Of a DNA stretch of 64,000 nt, positions 48,501 to 58,399 are shown piece after piece. Source of the stretch: Melitaea cinxia (taxonomy: Eukaryota; Arthropoda; Insecta; Lepidoptera; Nymphalidae); assembly GCF_905220565.1 (NCBI RefSeq), contig NC_059397.1, positions 16,803,001 through 16,867,000 of the forward strand. The letters are read 5' to 3'. How positions within the stretch are numbered: the first letter of the stretch is position 1; every line of letters starts with the position of its first letter. The position numbers and the translations under genes were made by a program. The notes under the pieces were generated by a model, which was given only the letters and a program-made list of their open reading frames with translations, was not told the DNA's origin and did not search any database.

Positions 48501-51500
48501 GAAAAAAGCACTGCCTCGCATGTTTTAAGTTTACGCACAACTACAACGTTACCTTCTATCGATGAGATTCTGCTTAATAGCATATCTTCGGCCACTAAAG
48601 AGGAGATGGTCATATCCTCAATGACAAGTTCTACTCGTGAACCAAGAATATTAACACTGGATATCGATCCGGAGGTATAATCATTACATAAATACTGACA
48701 ATACATTTTCATACTAGTAGTCCAAAGCTTAATAAAATTGACTATTAATAATTAGGTAGTGCATTATATTGACAAATATTGCCCTAATTAATCAGCCATA
48801 ATTATTGCACGCGGTAAAATAAATATATAAATTGATATTTAACCGAGGTAAGTGGTGAAGGTTCTTCATATTTCTAAAATATTATTTTCCTCCTTTTTAT
48901 TCATTTGAGGAATAAGGTAGGATTACATCTTCAATAATTTGTTTTAATCTTATTACAGACAAAACAAATTCGCACTGAAAGACCAGATGATGGAAACGGA
49001 AACACTGTATTTAAATTCATACCCATTGATGAAGTAACTGTATCATCACAAGAATCAAACGTTTTGAAACTAGTATCTACTAAAATGGCAAAGTTAACAA
49101 ACAATGAAATTGTGCAATCTACTACATCTCAATATAATACACATACAACACGAGTTCAAAATAACATAAATGTTAATGGTCAAACGACGACTACTCAGAC
49201 TGTACCAATAACGGCAACTGAGACGACAATGATGCCTCCGGAGCTATCCGTAATGATAAACAATGTACCTACAGAGATTACAACTCTTAGTCCTGAAAGT
49301 TCTCTACCGACTGCAACTATTGAAACTGTCACAAGTTCAAGTCCTATAACAAACCCTCCATTGGTTTCATCTGCTGTGGAACAACAAAGTACAACAACAT
49401 CTGATCAAACGACAACAACACGTTCAACAATGACTGAAGTTTCAACAACTGGCACAACCCCTGTTAATGAAATATTTTTGTTAACAACGATAATTCCTAC
49501 TACTCTTCAAACAACAAGCTTAAATCCACCGACAGTAACGGCAACAACGACACGTCCTACGACAAGTATTTTGGAAACTGCAGCGTCTAATCAGAGAGAT
49601 GCTGATCTTCTTCAATCTTTGTTACAACAAATTGGACGCAATCCTAAAAAATTAAATAACTTTAGTAGTAACAATCAAGTACCAGTAAATATTCAACAGA
49701 ATGATAGCGCTAAGATTCTACAAGCTATTCTTTCGGGAGGTGCATATAACTTTGGTAACATTAAAAATGCCAATGAAAATAAACTATTGACGACGACGAC
49801 AACAATGCGATCAATCGAAGACGACATTCGTCAATTTGAAGAAGATACTAAATTACTTAAAGCCCTTTTACTAGCCACAGGACGTAACCCAGCGGACCTT
49901 AATTTACCGAATCTAGACAACATAAAACAAATTGTGGCATCAACGAATCTTATTCCGACAACGACACAAGTAATAACCACTACAACTCAAACAACTACTC
50001 AGCCAACTACTACGACTACTCCTACAACCACTACGACTACTCCTACAACCACTACGACTACTAGTACTACAACTACAAACGTTCCAACACCTACTACAAC
50101 TACTTTGAATACTATAACAACCGATAGAACATCAACGTTGTCCTTTAGCGAGGACCTAAGAAAATTACAAGAAGATACAAGACTTTTACAAGCGTTATTG
50201 CAAGCTACTGGTAATCAAAACGTTGCCAGCTTACCAATAATATCTGGAATAACATCAAATGTTAGAGTTGCGTCAAATCCTTTAACTACATCAATACAAT
50301 CAAATCCTTCAACTCCTATTAATATTCGTCCTGTATTTACAACTCAAACGTCACCAGTATTCAATAGCATTACGCCTAGAACTGTCACTGATTCTACGTT
50401 ACAGCCGCAACAACAAACAACGGAAGAAATAAGAATATCAACTACGTTTCAACCTTTCACCGAAAGATCTACCACAACCAAACGAAGTGTCAATGACGCT
50501 TTTACTACAACTCAACGTACCCAAACTTCAAGATTCCGAATTACAACTGAGATCCCGAGTACGTCAACTTTTTCAGATGAAGAAGATATTCTTTTTCTGC
50601 AAAACTTGGTAAGCATTAAATTCTGGTTATTTATATGAATTAATTTGTATGAGTTAGTTTTCTACCGAAACAGTACATAAAATGTTCAGATTAATGCCAA
50701 AGTATTTTAATTCTCTGTTAACTTCATAATACTGTTATAAACTTAGAATTAAGTATATTATTTTATTATTATTTATTTTATACTTTATTGTACACCACAA
50801 ATATATTACAAACAAAGCATAAAGATAGTTACAGACAGTGAAGTATAACGGGCGGACTTATGGCTAATTAGCCATTTCTTCCAGACATCCCATTTAACAA
50901 CACACACATTAACAACCATTATATTTACCAAAATCATTCGTACATAATTCAGAATAGGTCCTTATAAATGTGATAACTTTTTTTTAAAATTCTATTTTAG
51001 AAATCAGTTTTGAGTACAACAAATGGTGGTGAAGATCCTGAAACAGCACTTGCAAATCGAGTAATAGCTCTTGCAGTAGAAAGGAGTTTAAATGAAATAC
51101 AATCTGGAAAAACGGGTGATGCCTCAACGACAATTAGACCCACAACTTCTACAACTGCTTCAACAACGACAGCCACTTCAACACATCCAACTACAAGAGA
51201 TACCACATTAAAGACACCGTCAATAGAAGAAGATATTAAGCAGTTCGAACAAGACACAAAGTTATTACAGGCATTGCTGAAAGCAACTGGTCAAGATCCA
51301 TCTAAATTTAATATACCAACATTGCCTAGTACTAATGTGAGTAATGATGATTAAATGTTCCTTAAAGTATTAAAAAAACTTTATCAAAAGCTGTATAAAT
51401 AAATAAAATTGGAGTGTCTGTTTGTAATATTAAAATAACCGCTTTATACTAAATGCATATGGATGTATACACGGTACATATACAAAAATACATTTTTTAC

Positions 51501-54500
51501 AATTTTTTTCTGTCTGTCTGTTTGTCTGATTGTTCCAGCTAATCTCTGAAATGGCTGGACCGACTTTGACAGGATTTCCACTGTCAGATAGCTGATGTAG
51601 TAAGGAGTAACAGGCTACTTTTATTTTAGAAATTTATTTGTTTTATAACTCTGCGAACTGAACAAGAACTTTTTTGTTAAATTCTATGCGGATGAAGTCC
51701 CGGGCACAGCTAGGTTGTAATATTTTTAAAATCTGTTTATGATGTCAATTTACAGACACCCGGTGCCTTTACAATTGAGTCTACGACAGCCAAGCCTTAC
51801 GGAGCTAAAATAGCAGTAAAAGATGAGTTAAAAAATGAAAACGACGATGCACAGTTATTACAAACTTTAATAAAATTACAAGACGCACAAGAAACAACTA
51901 CGCAAAGAAGTAAATTAGCGATTACAGGTTTCGTTGATTTGTCCTTTTTTTAGTTCTGTAAAAAATCTTAGAAACGGTGATTATAATTTTTGTTTTTATG
52001 TATCTTTACAGGGCAATCGCCCGACGAAGCACTGAAAAAACTATTGAACCAAGCTCAACCTACTGGAATGGTTTCTGAAGCGACTAAATCTTCAATTTCA
52101 TTAAGCACTGAATATGGAAACAGCAATGACGCTTTATTGGCTGCATTATTAAAGGAACAAGGCTTTGGACCAACAACGGCAAGTTCATTGGATGAACAAC
52201 TTCGACTGGCTGTTAGTTTTAATTTTCTCACATTTGTCTAGCTGCATTATGAATATGAAATATTCCAAATTCTTAATTCTTTTATAGTAATATAACCCTC
52301 ATTTTCATTTCATTTTATTGCCATTAATACAATAGCCTCTGTGCTTTTTAAAACTTCTTACAAACTCAGTAACTATTTATCACTTATAACGTTTTTCCAA
52401 ACTTCACCTCTACTTAATTTTAGATTACTTAATAATAACTTATATGTACTAAATCTTAGTCCAACTGTAACGTCGTAGGCTTTACTCAACCAAGTGGTAG
52501 TGACACCGAAGGCTAGGAGAACAACAACGCCGCCACCACCGCCGCCTGCGCCACGAAGACCAATATTAGATGGTCTTGCGTGGCTCTGGCAACAGTGGCG
52601 AGAAACTGCGCCAGGTCCAGATGTAGCCAGACCAAACAGAAGGCCTGCCTCATCAGCTGGGCCATCTATAACGCCGTCTGCAGCAACAAGCTCAAGAGTC
52701 AACTGGTTTGGATCCGGGCCTTTCGTTGGTAACGCCGACGAAAGGCCAGCAGCAAATAGAGTGGGTTTCACATCTCTTTTATTAAAGTTGTGTGATTGGG
52801 GATGAGGTGGAGGATCCTATGGCCTTAGTTTAAATGAAAGGGATGAGATAATTTCACCTTAATTTTAGTTAGCTATTTATAATTTAATCTACGGCAATTT
52901 TTTATTTGTAATTTTGTACAGATTATAATTGTAAATATGTAAAAATGTATGTATATATACGAGACGTGTGCGTAAATCCAACTCTGGCTAAATTCCCAAG
53001 TTCCATCTTTGTAAATTATTTAGTTACAACCTAACTTTTTTCCATAATAACAAATGCCGGAGACGCATGTGCATCTCGTAATTCATTAGTAGTATGGCTA
53101 TTTTAAAACTATTTACTAAGACTATTTTAGTATTTATTGAACAAAAAAAAAATGCTTCATTTGCTATACAAACATTTGTCTTGCAAAACCTCTATCGAGA
53201 GCAATACCATATTTAATGCGCTTCTTCAATAGATCGCTGATTTATAAAACAACAATTTTCATATTTGTGTATTGTAAATATTGTTGTATTTAGATATATA
53301 AAACAATCGATCGAAATAAATCGTGATGTACCGCTTAGATGTCTTTTTGTTACTAACAATTAACATATCATGAGTTATAGACTACACTACATAAAGTTCA
53401 TTGCAGCGTACACGGTACTTTTATTTTTGAAGAGTTAGTGCACATTTTTATTTTAAATCACCACAGGAACCTTATTAAAAAAGGATAAATTTTTCCTGTT
53501 TTATTCAACATACCTAAGTTTGATAATTTTAAATAAAAAAGACACTTCATTTTCACTAGAATACGCACTAGCATAATATTTTTAATCATAGTGTTACTAA
53601 ATATGTATATTGTGTGCTGTTTTGTAAATTCCGTGAGTGTTTGTGTATATATTAATGTTGGTGAGTAAATACATGTTTTGCATATAACTAACAACCATTT
53701 TTATTGTGAATTATTTGCCCGCATTCAAAGCTTTTGTTTGATTTGCTTTATGAAACTTTCAGAATTTCACCTTCTTCACTTTGTAAATAAAATTTTGGTT
53801 AAATATTGTTACTAATCATTTTAATTAAATATTGTACAGTTAATAATTTTGGTTATTAACAAGAACTAATTTGTATCGTAGTTGTGTCTTACTATTTCAC
53901 CTTCAAATATCCTTGTACAAAATTTTATCTTCTGCATGCACCCTCATTTCCATCTCCAGCCTTATCTCGGTTGCTTTTAAAACCCTCATACAATTTGTAT
54001 GTGTGTACTTCTATTTCAAATATAACCATAACGATTACTTATATATATTTAATTTTATATAATTTTCTGGAAATGTTTTCATTTAAATTCAAATATTTAT
54101 TGTTCATTACATTCACCCCTATTTTTCGATGCTAGAAAATATACATATAACTATGGCTTTTTCACGCTGTTCTTGTCGTGTTTTAGCGTGTACTTTTTTA
54201 TCTGATTTGAATTATCGTCAGATACCCCTGGAGCCCCCAAGCGTTGTGACGACAGATCAAGGTCCCGGTAGAGGGCAGCTGGTTTCAGCGGCCATCAACG
54301 TGACTCGAGCATTCTCGCAGTTCTTGGGGGCTGCAATACAGGTATAAGTTTTATTTCCAAATCAATAACAAAAACATTTTTTTTTCTAAATTTAAATTAT
54401 TTCTAAATAAACAACGAATCTTAAAAAGAAGGTTTATATGTCTGATCTTATGCGATTTAAGTTGATGAATAGTATACATCTTGATATTTCAGGATTTAAG

Positions 54501-55068
54501 GAAGGATCATTATCTAGTAAGTTAAATTGGCAAATAATTTTGGCTTTTTTAAAAACAGATAACATCATCAGTTACTAAATTGAACTAATCAATATCTATG
54601 TTTATAATCTTAAAGATATTTTAAAACTTTTCATCTCAATCAAATAATTTTAATTCCAGTATTATATAAAAATAAATTATAGGCTCATTTATGACTTCAT
54701 GATTATTATTTCTGTAAATATTACTTGTGTAATATTTTTTTCTAAATAAAACCCATTCAATTAAGGTATGTTATGATATTAAAAAATGTTTATAATAATT
54801 TTGTTTAAAAACTAGCTGACTCGGCAAACTTGGTACTACCATATTTTCTATTTTTAAACGATCGATAGTTTTTAAACTTTCTCCAAACACAACAAAAAAG
54901 GGAACGGTTTAATCACTTTGGAATTTATGCGCGTACATACATTTCATCAGTTCATTTTTATTTATATAGATGGTATTTATTTTCCAGGGAGCAGCCCAAA
55001 CAGTTCAAAGTGTCATACGAGCAGGTCAGAGGGCTGCGTCGGACGTTTACACGAACGGCTCGGGGTAA
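41495..55068 (+). CDS. Large mucin-like, cysteine-free Thr/Ser-rich protein gene (13 exons visible, 5' partial)
   Basis: Thirteen exons join into one open frame of 2653 codons plus TAA: 41495-42520, 42795-42917, 43170-44159, 44261-44374, 45622-48243, 48429-48674, 48959-50608, 51001-51336, 51756-51927, 52012-52211, 52479-52760, 54222-54341 and 54988-55068. Every donor is GT, every acceptor is AG, and each exon would hit a stop soon after its donor if read through. The first visible exon follows a strong acceptor in phase 0 and its first in-frame ATG is only at 42260, so the start and any signal peptide lie upstream. The protein is low-complexity, rich in T, S, N and P, and has no Cys. Composition and family resemblance suggest a secreted extracellular or cuticle/gut-lining protein. 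I do not recognise an orthologue by name. Confidence 0.87.
42795..42917 (+). CDS. Exon B: short Ser/Thr-rich exon
   Basis: It encodes 41 residues (TQASSPSSESLSVKASQKVF onwards). The acceptor is AATTTCAG and the donor AGG|GTAACA. The exon is phase 0 on both sides, so it can be skipped without frameshift. Confidence 0.8.
43170..44159 (+). CDS. Exon C: Lys/Arg and Thr-rich segment
   Basis: It encodes 330 residues starting LRSKLNKDANNNDTGTEEEK. It includes the motif EYRLRGSYNIPRSKKSN, and later a TTTTTT run. It ends TETSSNG with donor GGC|GTAAGT. Three short patterns of the kind 'x-R-S-S/Y-x-x-R-R/L' recur, but no known domain is visible. Confidence 0.85.
44261..44374 (+). CDS. Exon D: 38-residue exon
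   Basis: It reads IIVGPDKQKNKFSSKYRASY then LDKPFYKPTVPTITPPST. The acceptor is CATTTTCCAG and the donor ACA|GTAAGT. The aromatic-rich YRASYLDKPFYKP segment looks like a short ordered or binding motif. It follows a 101-bp intron. Confidence 0.8.
44375..45621. other. 1.2-kb intron with an unexplained open segment
   Basis: It is mostly AT-rich intron. At 44807-45044 the sequence is less AT-rich and open on both strands: plus-strand 64 codons with PVWFDEEDFSDVTTEQMSRQ, minus-strand 77 codons. Neither frame has splice support in register with the gene. It may be an inserted gene fragment. Confidence 0.5.
45622..48243 (+). CDS. Exon E: giant 874-codon exon with helical modules
   Basis: It starts VEGEEIQIGPDVNAISFTKS, directly after acceptor CTTATTTCAG. 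Thr/Ser-rich linkers separate more hydrophobic segments: LAKSLQIMNVEASHH...IFDALAEILT near the start, IKNIIQNMDE...MVKLIKSLIPKL in the middle, and LSRLQLWILSKKARVLKMIE (about 47095-47154) later. The motif GILPNNTVVRK at about 47890 recurs as GVLPNNTVIRK at about 47978. The donor is taken as ACG|GTATTC at 48244; ACT|GTAAAT at 48223 is a frame-compatible alternative. Confidence 0.87.
48429..48674 (+). CDS. Exon F: 82 residues
   Basis: It encodes ISSALNITDSSSLNITTSIN and ends ILTLDIDPE before donor GAG|GTATAA. The acceptor is TTCGTAATTACAG. It is rich in Ser/Thr with two N-x-T sequons, and phase 0 on both sides. Confidence 0.8.
48959..50608 (+). CDS. Exon G: mucin-type exon with helical repeats
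   Basis: It encodes 550 residues starting TKQIRTERPDDGNGNTVFKF. Long Thr tracts dominate; a run of TTTTP/TTTT at 49960-50110 is built from a 21-bp tandem unit. Embedded in it are helical motifs: DADLLQSLLQQIGRNP (49598 onward), SIEDDIRQFEEDTKLLKALL (49811 onward) and EDLRKLQEDTRLLQALLQAT (50150 onward). The donor is TTG|GTAAGC. The Thr-rich part is the expected substrate for dense O-glycosylation in the secretory pathway. Confidence 0.87.
50780..50895 (-). repeat. LINE 3' fragment in an intron
   Basis: TATACTTTATTGTACACCAC, a GACAGTGAAGTATAACGGGC stretch and TAGCCATTTCTTCCAGAC form a known-looking dispersed lepidopteran tail. It lies within the 392-bp intron between exons G and H. Confidence 0.5.
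51001..51336 (+). CDS. Exon H: 112 residues with one full helical repeat
   Basis: It starts KSVLSTTNGGEDPETALANR and includes an amphipathic ALANRVIALAVERSLNEIQS segment, a TTSTTASTTTATS linker and the repeat SIEEDIKQFEQDTKLLQALL (51220 onward). The donor is AAT|GTGAGT. The acceptor TTCTATTTTAG follows an intron that holds a LINE fragment. Confidence 0.85.
51500..51716 (-). repeat. LINE tail in an intron
   Basis: The phrase series ATGGCTGGACCGACTTTGAC, GGCTACTTTTATTTTAG and AAGTCCCGGGCACAGCTAGG matches the retrotransposon tail at 30228-30552. It occupies about half of the intron between exons H and I. Confidence 0.6.
51756..51927 (+). CDS. Exon I: ends in phase 1
   Basis: It encodes TPGAFTIESTTAKPYGAKIA and a diverged helical repeat NDDAQLLQTLIKLQDAQE. 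It ends ACA G|GTTTCG, the only phase-1 donor in the gene; the split Gly codon is completed by exon J. Confidence 0.75.
52012..52211 (+). CDS. Exon J: 67 residues
   Basis: It completes the Gly codon and reads GQSPDEALKKLLNQAQPTGM onward to SNDALLAALLKEQGFGP and LDEQLRLA. The acceptor is TATCTTTACAG after an 84-bp intron; the donor is GCT|GTTAGT. The LLAALLKEQG piece resembles the helical repeat of exons G and H. Confidence 0.82.
52479..52760 (+). CDS. Exon K: Pro-rich and Trp-rich conserved-looking module
   Basis: It starts ALLNQVVVTPKARRTTTPPP and contains ILDGLAWLWQQWRETAPG, then a Pro/Arg/Ser stretch and VNWFGSGPFVGNADERPAAN. Base composition is much more GC-rich than neighbouring exons, suggesting stronger constraint. 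The acceptor is ACGTCGTAG, with a weak pyrimidine tract, and the donor AGA|GTGGGT. Reading through the donor stops at 52805. Confidence 0.83.
52761..54221. other. 1.46-kb intron
   Basis: The AT-rich intron has no recognised element. An alternative 3' end is possible because exon K stays open to a stop at 52805, which would add a short tail containing the only Cys of that isoform. Confidence 0.5.
54222..54341 (+). CDS. Exon L: 40 residues
   Basis: It reads IPLEPPSVVTTDQGPGRGQL and then VSAAINVTRAFSQFLGAAIQ, an Ala/Phe-rich amphipathic helix with an N-x-T sequon. The acceptor is ATTATCGTCAG and the donor CAG|GTATAA. Confidence 0.83.
54812..54971 (+). repeat. LINE tail just upstream of the last splice acceptor
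   Basis: AACTAGCTGACTCGGCAAAC through TCAGTTCATTTTTATTTATA matches the tail of the copy at 24164-24425. Its end lies 16 bp before the AG of exon M, so it covers the probable branch-point region. Confidence 0.55.
54988..55068 (+). CDS. Exon M: last coding exon
   Basis: It encodes GAAQTVQSVIRAGQRAASDV then YTNGSG and TAA at 55066-55068. It continues the amphipathic helix of exon L across the splice. The acceptor is TATTTTCCAG. No C-terminal hydrophobic anchor is present, which fits a soluble secreted protein. Confidence 0.85.
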   Translation, partial: GAAQTVQSVIRAGQRAASDVYTNGSG

Positions 55069-56195
55069 AACTGCCATGGACTCGAAACTTTTCCGAAAGT
55101 GTCATAGTACGCACTATGTGTTGCGAGCGCTCAAATGTACATAGTTACTTTTAGTTAAGAGCCTCTCGTTAAGTTGTAGACAACGAAATTGTTACTGTTG
55201 ACAAACCAAATTAGTTAGTTAATAATCGTTTGTTAATGAAACTGCCAAATTTTGTGGTAGATTATTTTAATATAATGTTGATGTATCATAGAGAAGTGGC
55301 TGTTTTAGTTGTGTACTATAAAAAAATGAATAATGTTGTTTAAGAGTTGTATTAAATGTTTCTTGCATTATATGACCTGGTTAATTATTATTAATTCTTC
55401 AATTTGGGTAAAAATATTTATGATTTTATTTGTTGTAGGAACTTTCTATAATCGAATTCTTTTCCGATGTTTTATAAATTCGAAACATTTATGGAAAATT
55501 TATTGATGTTCGTACTTTAGGTCTAATCGTCTTCCTTTCCTTTCAATCTGATCGAACGAATTATTACTAAAATCTCTAAAAAAATAATAATAATCTATAA
55601 ATATTAATATTTAACTTTATTGTAACTTAAAAGAAAATTAGATTATTTTGCTTAATTTTTGCGTTACATTGTAGCTTAGGACAAAGGTGTATTTATATTA
55701 TCATACCTAAATATTTTAATATAATGTACAGCGTTAGTATTAGTTTTAGTTAATTAATTTTATGTCTCGAATCATGTGCCATTTACGCACGTGCTTGGAT
55801 AAATCGTCAATTCCTCTTGCTTTTATTTATTTTAGTGTCTATTTAGCAATAATTATAAATTTAGTGTTGCCGTTTTGTTTTTAGTTTTTTAATGTTGCAC
55901 CAAAACTTGCTTAGTTTTTTAATTTACCTGCTTATATTTCGTTTTTTTTTTTTTTTTTTTAATCTAATTAATATTACCCATAGCACTCGTATTAAATAAA
56001 ATATTTCTAATTTTAAATTATATATCAAATGTAAATGTAAATGTGTGTAATGTAATGTGAAATATATTAATTTTTTATAATTATTATTCTTCTAAAAACT
56101 AAAAATATCAAATAAAAATTATTTATGTACATATATTGTATTTGAAACAGTTTTCAAAATATATTTATTTATTTCGTAAAATATTAATGAATAAA
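55069..56195 (+). terminator. Probable 3' UTR and poly-A signals of the large gene
   Basis: The sequence after TAA is non-coding and AT-rich. Candidate AATAAA signals are at 55995-56000, 56111-56116 and 56190-56195. A shorter UTR using a variant signal is equally possible; the end cannot be fixed from sequence alone. Confidence 0.4.
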
Positions 56196-56810
56196 GTAAC
56201 TTATTATACAAACTCAAAGCTTTACCGCTTGTCACTGCCGTAGCGATAACTTTAGATGTGTAAGGATCGGGTAAATTTTAATAGTTTTTCAATGTAATTT
56301 TTTTTTAACTTATTTAAGATTCGAAATACTGAAAATCTTCGAAATTATACGTATTATGTATATAAATATAGTTTTAATATAAAAAATAAATTAACTTATG
56401 ATACAATTACTTTGTTTTAATACCAGCTAATTCTACAGGCGTTTTCCTTCTTACGATTGTCATTGTTGTTTGACGTTTTAATTTTTCTGTACAATTTTCA
56501 TAAATTTTCATTCTACAAGAACCGTCTACAAGGTATCAGTAAACTTTGTAAATATTCCTCCAATGTCCTTCCCGATTTTAATTAACATATTTAGCGATTA
56601 AAAATGATATCAAAGAGATTTCTAGAAATTTATTGTACTTTGGATTGTTACTGTTGAATTAAGACATTTACATATAATTTTTTTTTCAAGTACGTAACAT
56701 AGTTACATCGATAAACACCTACCTCCTTCTGAAAAAGAGGAAACTGATTAACACTTACCAACATTTGCTTAGTATTTTAGGCAGGCGTTTTATGATAATA
56801 ATACCTACGA

Positions 56811-57010
56811 TGGGTTGTGGGATCGATCCCCGCCCTAAATCTTACCATCGTTACTTCAGTCTATTGCAGTCTACTGCTGAACATAGGCCTCCCCAAGTTC
56901 GCGACAAACATCCCGGTTTTCCGTAATCCTCAATCAGCCACCGGCGGCAACCTTACGTTGATCCCACACTGCATTTGCCAACACTCGATCTTTAGAGCCA
57001 CCCTAAGTCT
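56811..57010 (+). repeat. Composite repeat fragment
   Basis: GGGATCGATCCCCGCCC, CAGTCTACTGCTGAACATAG, GGCCTCCCCAAG and TCCCGGTTTTCCGTAATCCT with CCGGCGGCAACCTTACG are lepidopteran dispersed-repeat phrases. The 163-codon frame 56817-57308 begins in this repeat and is not a gene. Confidence 0.6.
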
Positions 57011-57529
57011 AATATATTTTTTATTAAAATTCTATTTAGACATCTATTTATCGAAAAAAATAATAATATTGTGGCTTTATATATCAGTTGGCTGGTGCCT
57101 GGTACCTATAACGAAACTACGAAGCTATTTTCAAATGTTATTCGTACATATACAGCGGATGACAGTGAGTGAGTGTGAGTGCTTTTACAAAGAAACACAA
57201 ATCAAATCTCCTCTTTACAATCTTAAGTATAGAAGCATTGATAAACATTTTGACAGGACCAGTCTTGCTATAAGCAAAGAAAGAAAACGAAGAAAACTTT
57301 ACTTCTAAATGCAATAATCCAAAAAAAAACTTGGATCGAATACAGAACATTCATGCAATAACTCGTTTTTAATTTAATTTTTTTGTTCGACGACCTTGAC
57401 TAAGCGACTACGACTATCAAGATAAACAATATTTTTTGTCTCGTATTCGTATTTTTATTCAGTACGAATTATCGTTTATTTAAAATTCCAGTTTTCTTAT
57501 TGATAACGAATCGATTATGATTAATGTTC
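57011..57529. other. Non-coding
   Basis: A small SINE-like trace (ATCAGTTGGCTGGTGCC) occurs near 57080. Otherwise nothing is recognised. Confidence 0.35.
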
Positions 57530-57738
57530 TTTTTTTAAATCGAATCCTAATATTTGTCATGTGATCTCATTTATATCATATCATATCACAATCATATCAT
57601 CGAGATATAATAGGTGCTTTTTGAGTACTCCTTGATGACTATATTATAGTATATTTACTTGACTATTTTTTAGTCTTTGTATTACTTGTCAGTGTAATTG
57701 AAGTCTTTTTTTTTTCGTTTGCGAGCAAACACAATTAT
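57530..57738 (+). repeat. AACCGACTTC-family 3' half
   Basis: It contains AATATTTGTCATGTGATCTC, GTATTACTTGTCAGTGTAAT and a final TTCGTTTGCGAGCAAACACA. The ATCATATC string is locally multiplied at 57577-57600. Confidence 0.7.
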
Positions 57739-57795
57739 TATATCTATCTTCACTTATGTAGATATTGTGTGAAGTGATCAATACACAAATTGTAT

Positions 57796-57855
57796 TATTT
57801 GTAATATTAAACTGGAATATTTGTAATATTAATCTGGAATATTTGTAATATTAAT
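57796..57855 (+). repeat. 22-bp tandem repeat, about 2.7 copies
   Basis: The unit ATTTGTAATATTAATCTGGA plus AT is repeated, with one A/T change in the first copy. Confidence 0.85.
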
Positions 57856-58399
57856 TGTAAAAATGTATTTAACATTTTTTATTCGTATGACGGTAAAAAT
57901 AGCGTATGAACATTATTAACCAGTCATTTCCTTTAATAATAATAAAATTAATCGTATTGACATTTTCGACATGCTGGTAGTTGTATGACTGTGGTTATTT
58001 TACTTCATATACACGCATTATTCTGTAATTACTTTTTATTAATGACCATAGTAATAGTAATAATACAAAATAATTCGTTTTATATAAATATCAATAACTG
58101 GTCTTTTCTTTCTTTCATTATTATATCACTGTAAATGTTTAAAATTTATTATCTGTTACGAATTAGAACTTTGCTTCAACGCGTTGCCTTTTCGGCAATT
58201 GTTGGAACGGCGGCCATTCTCCGATTAGCAAATTTTTCGTGTCCGGGCTTGTTTAAGCCGTAATATCATCATATTCAATCATGCACTTTTTTATATATTT
58301 TAGATAGCATCCGTACCTAGCTGTAAAAAAAATATTGGCTTCTGTTTTAAGTAATTAAGACTAAATTAATTTAACTTATGTTCAAAAAACCTCTGTTCT
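57856..58399. other. Non-coding with a small GC-rich block
   Basis: At 58180-58262 there is a block with TTCGGCAATTGTTGGAACGG and CATTCTCCGATTAGCAAATT. It looks like part of a dispersed repeat, but I cannot name it. Confidence 0.4.

Noticed and set aside
56817..57308. A 163-codon plus-strand frame that could look like a membrane protein.
   Set aside because: Its first third is a composite interspersed repeat, and the remainder has random AT-rich composition.
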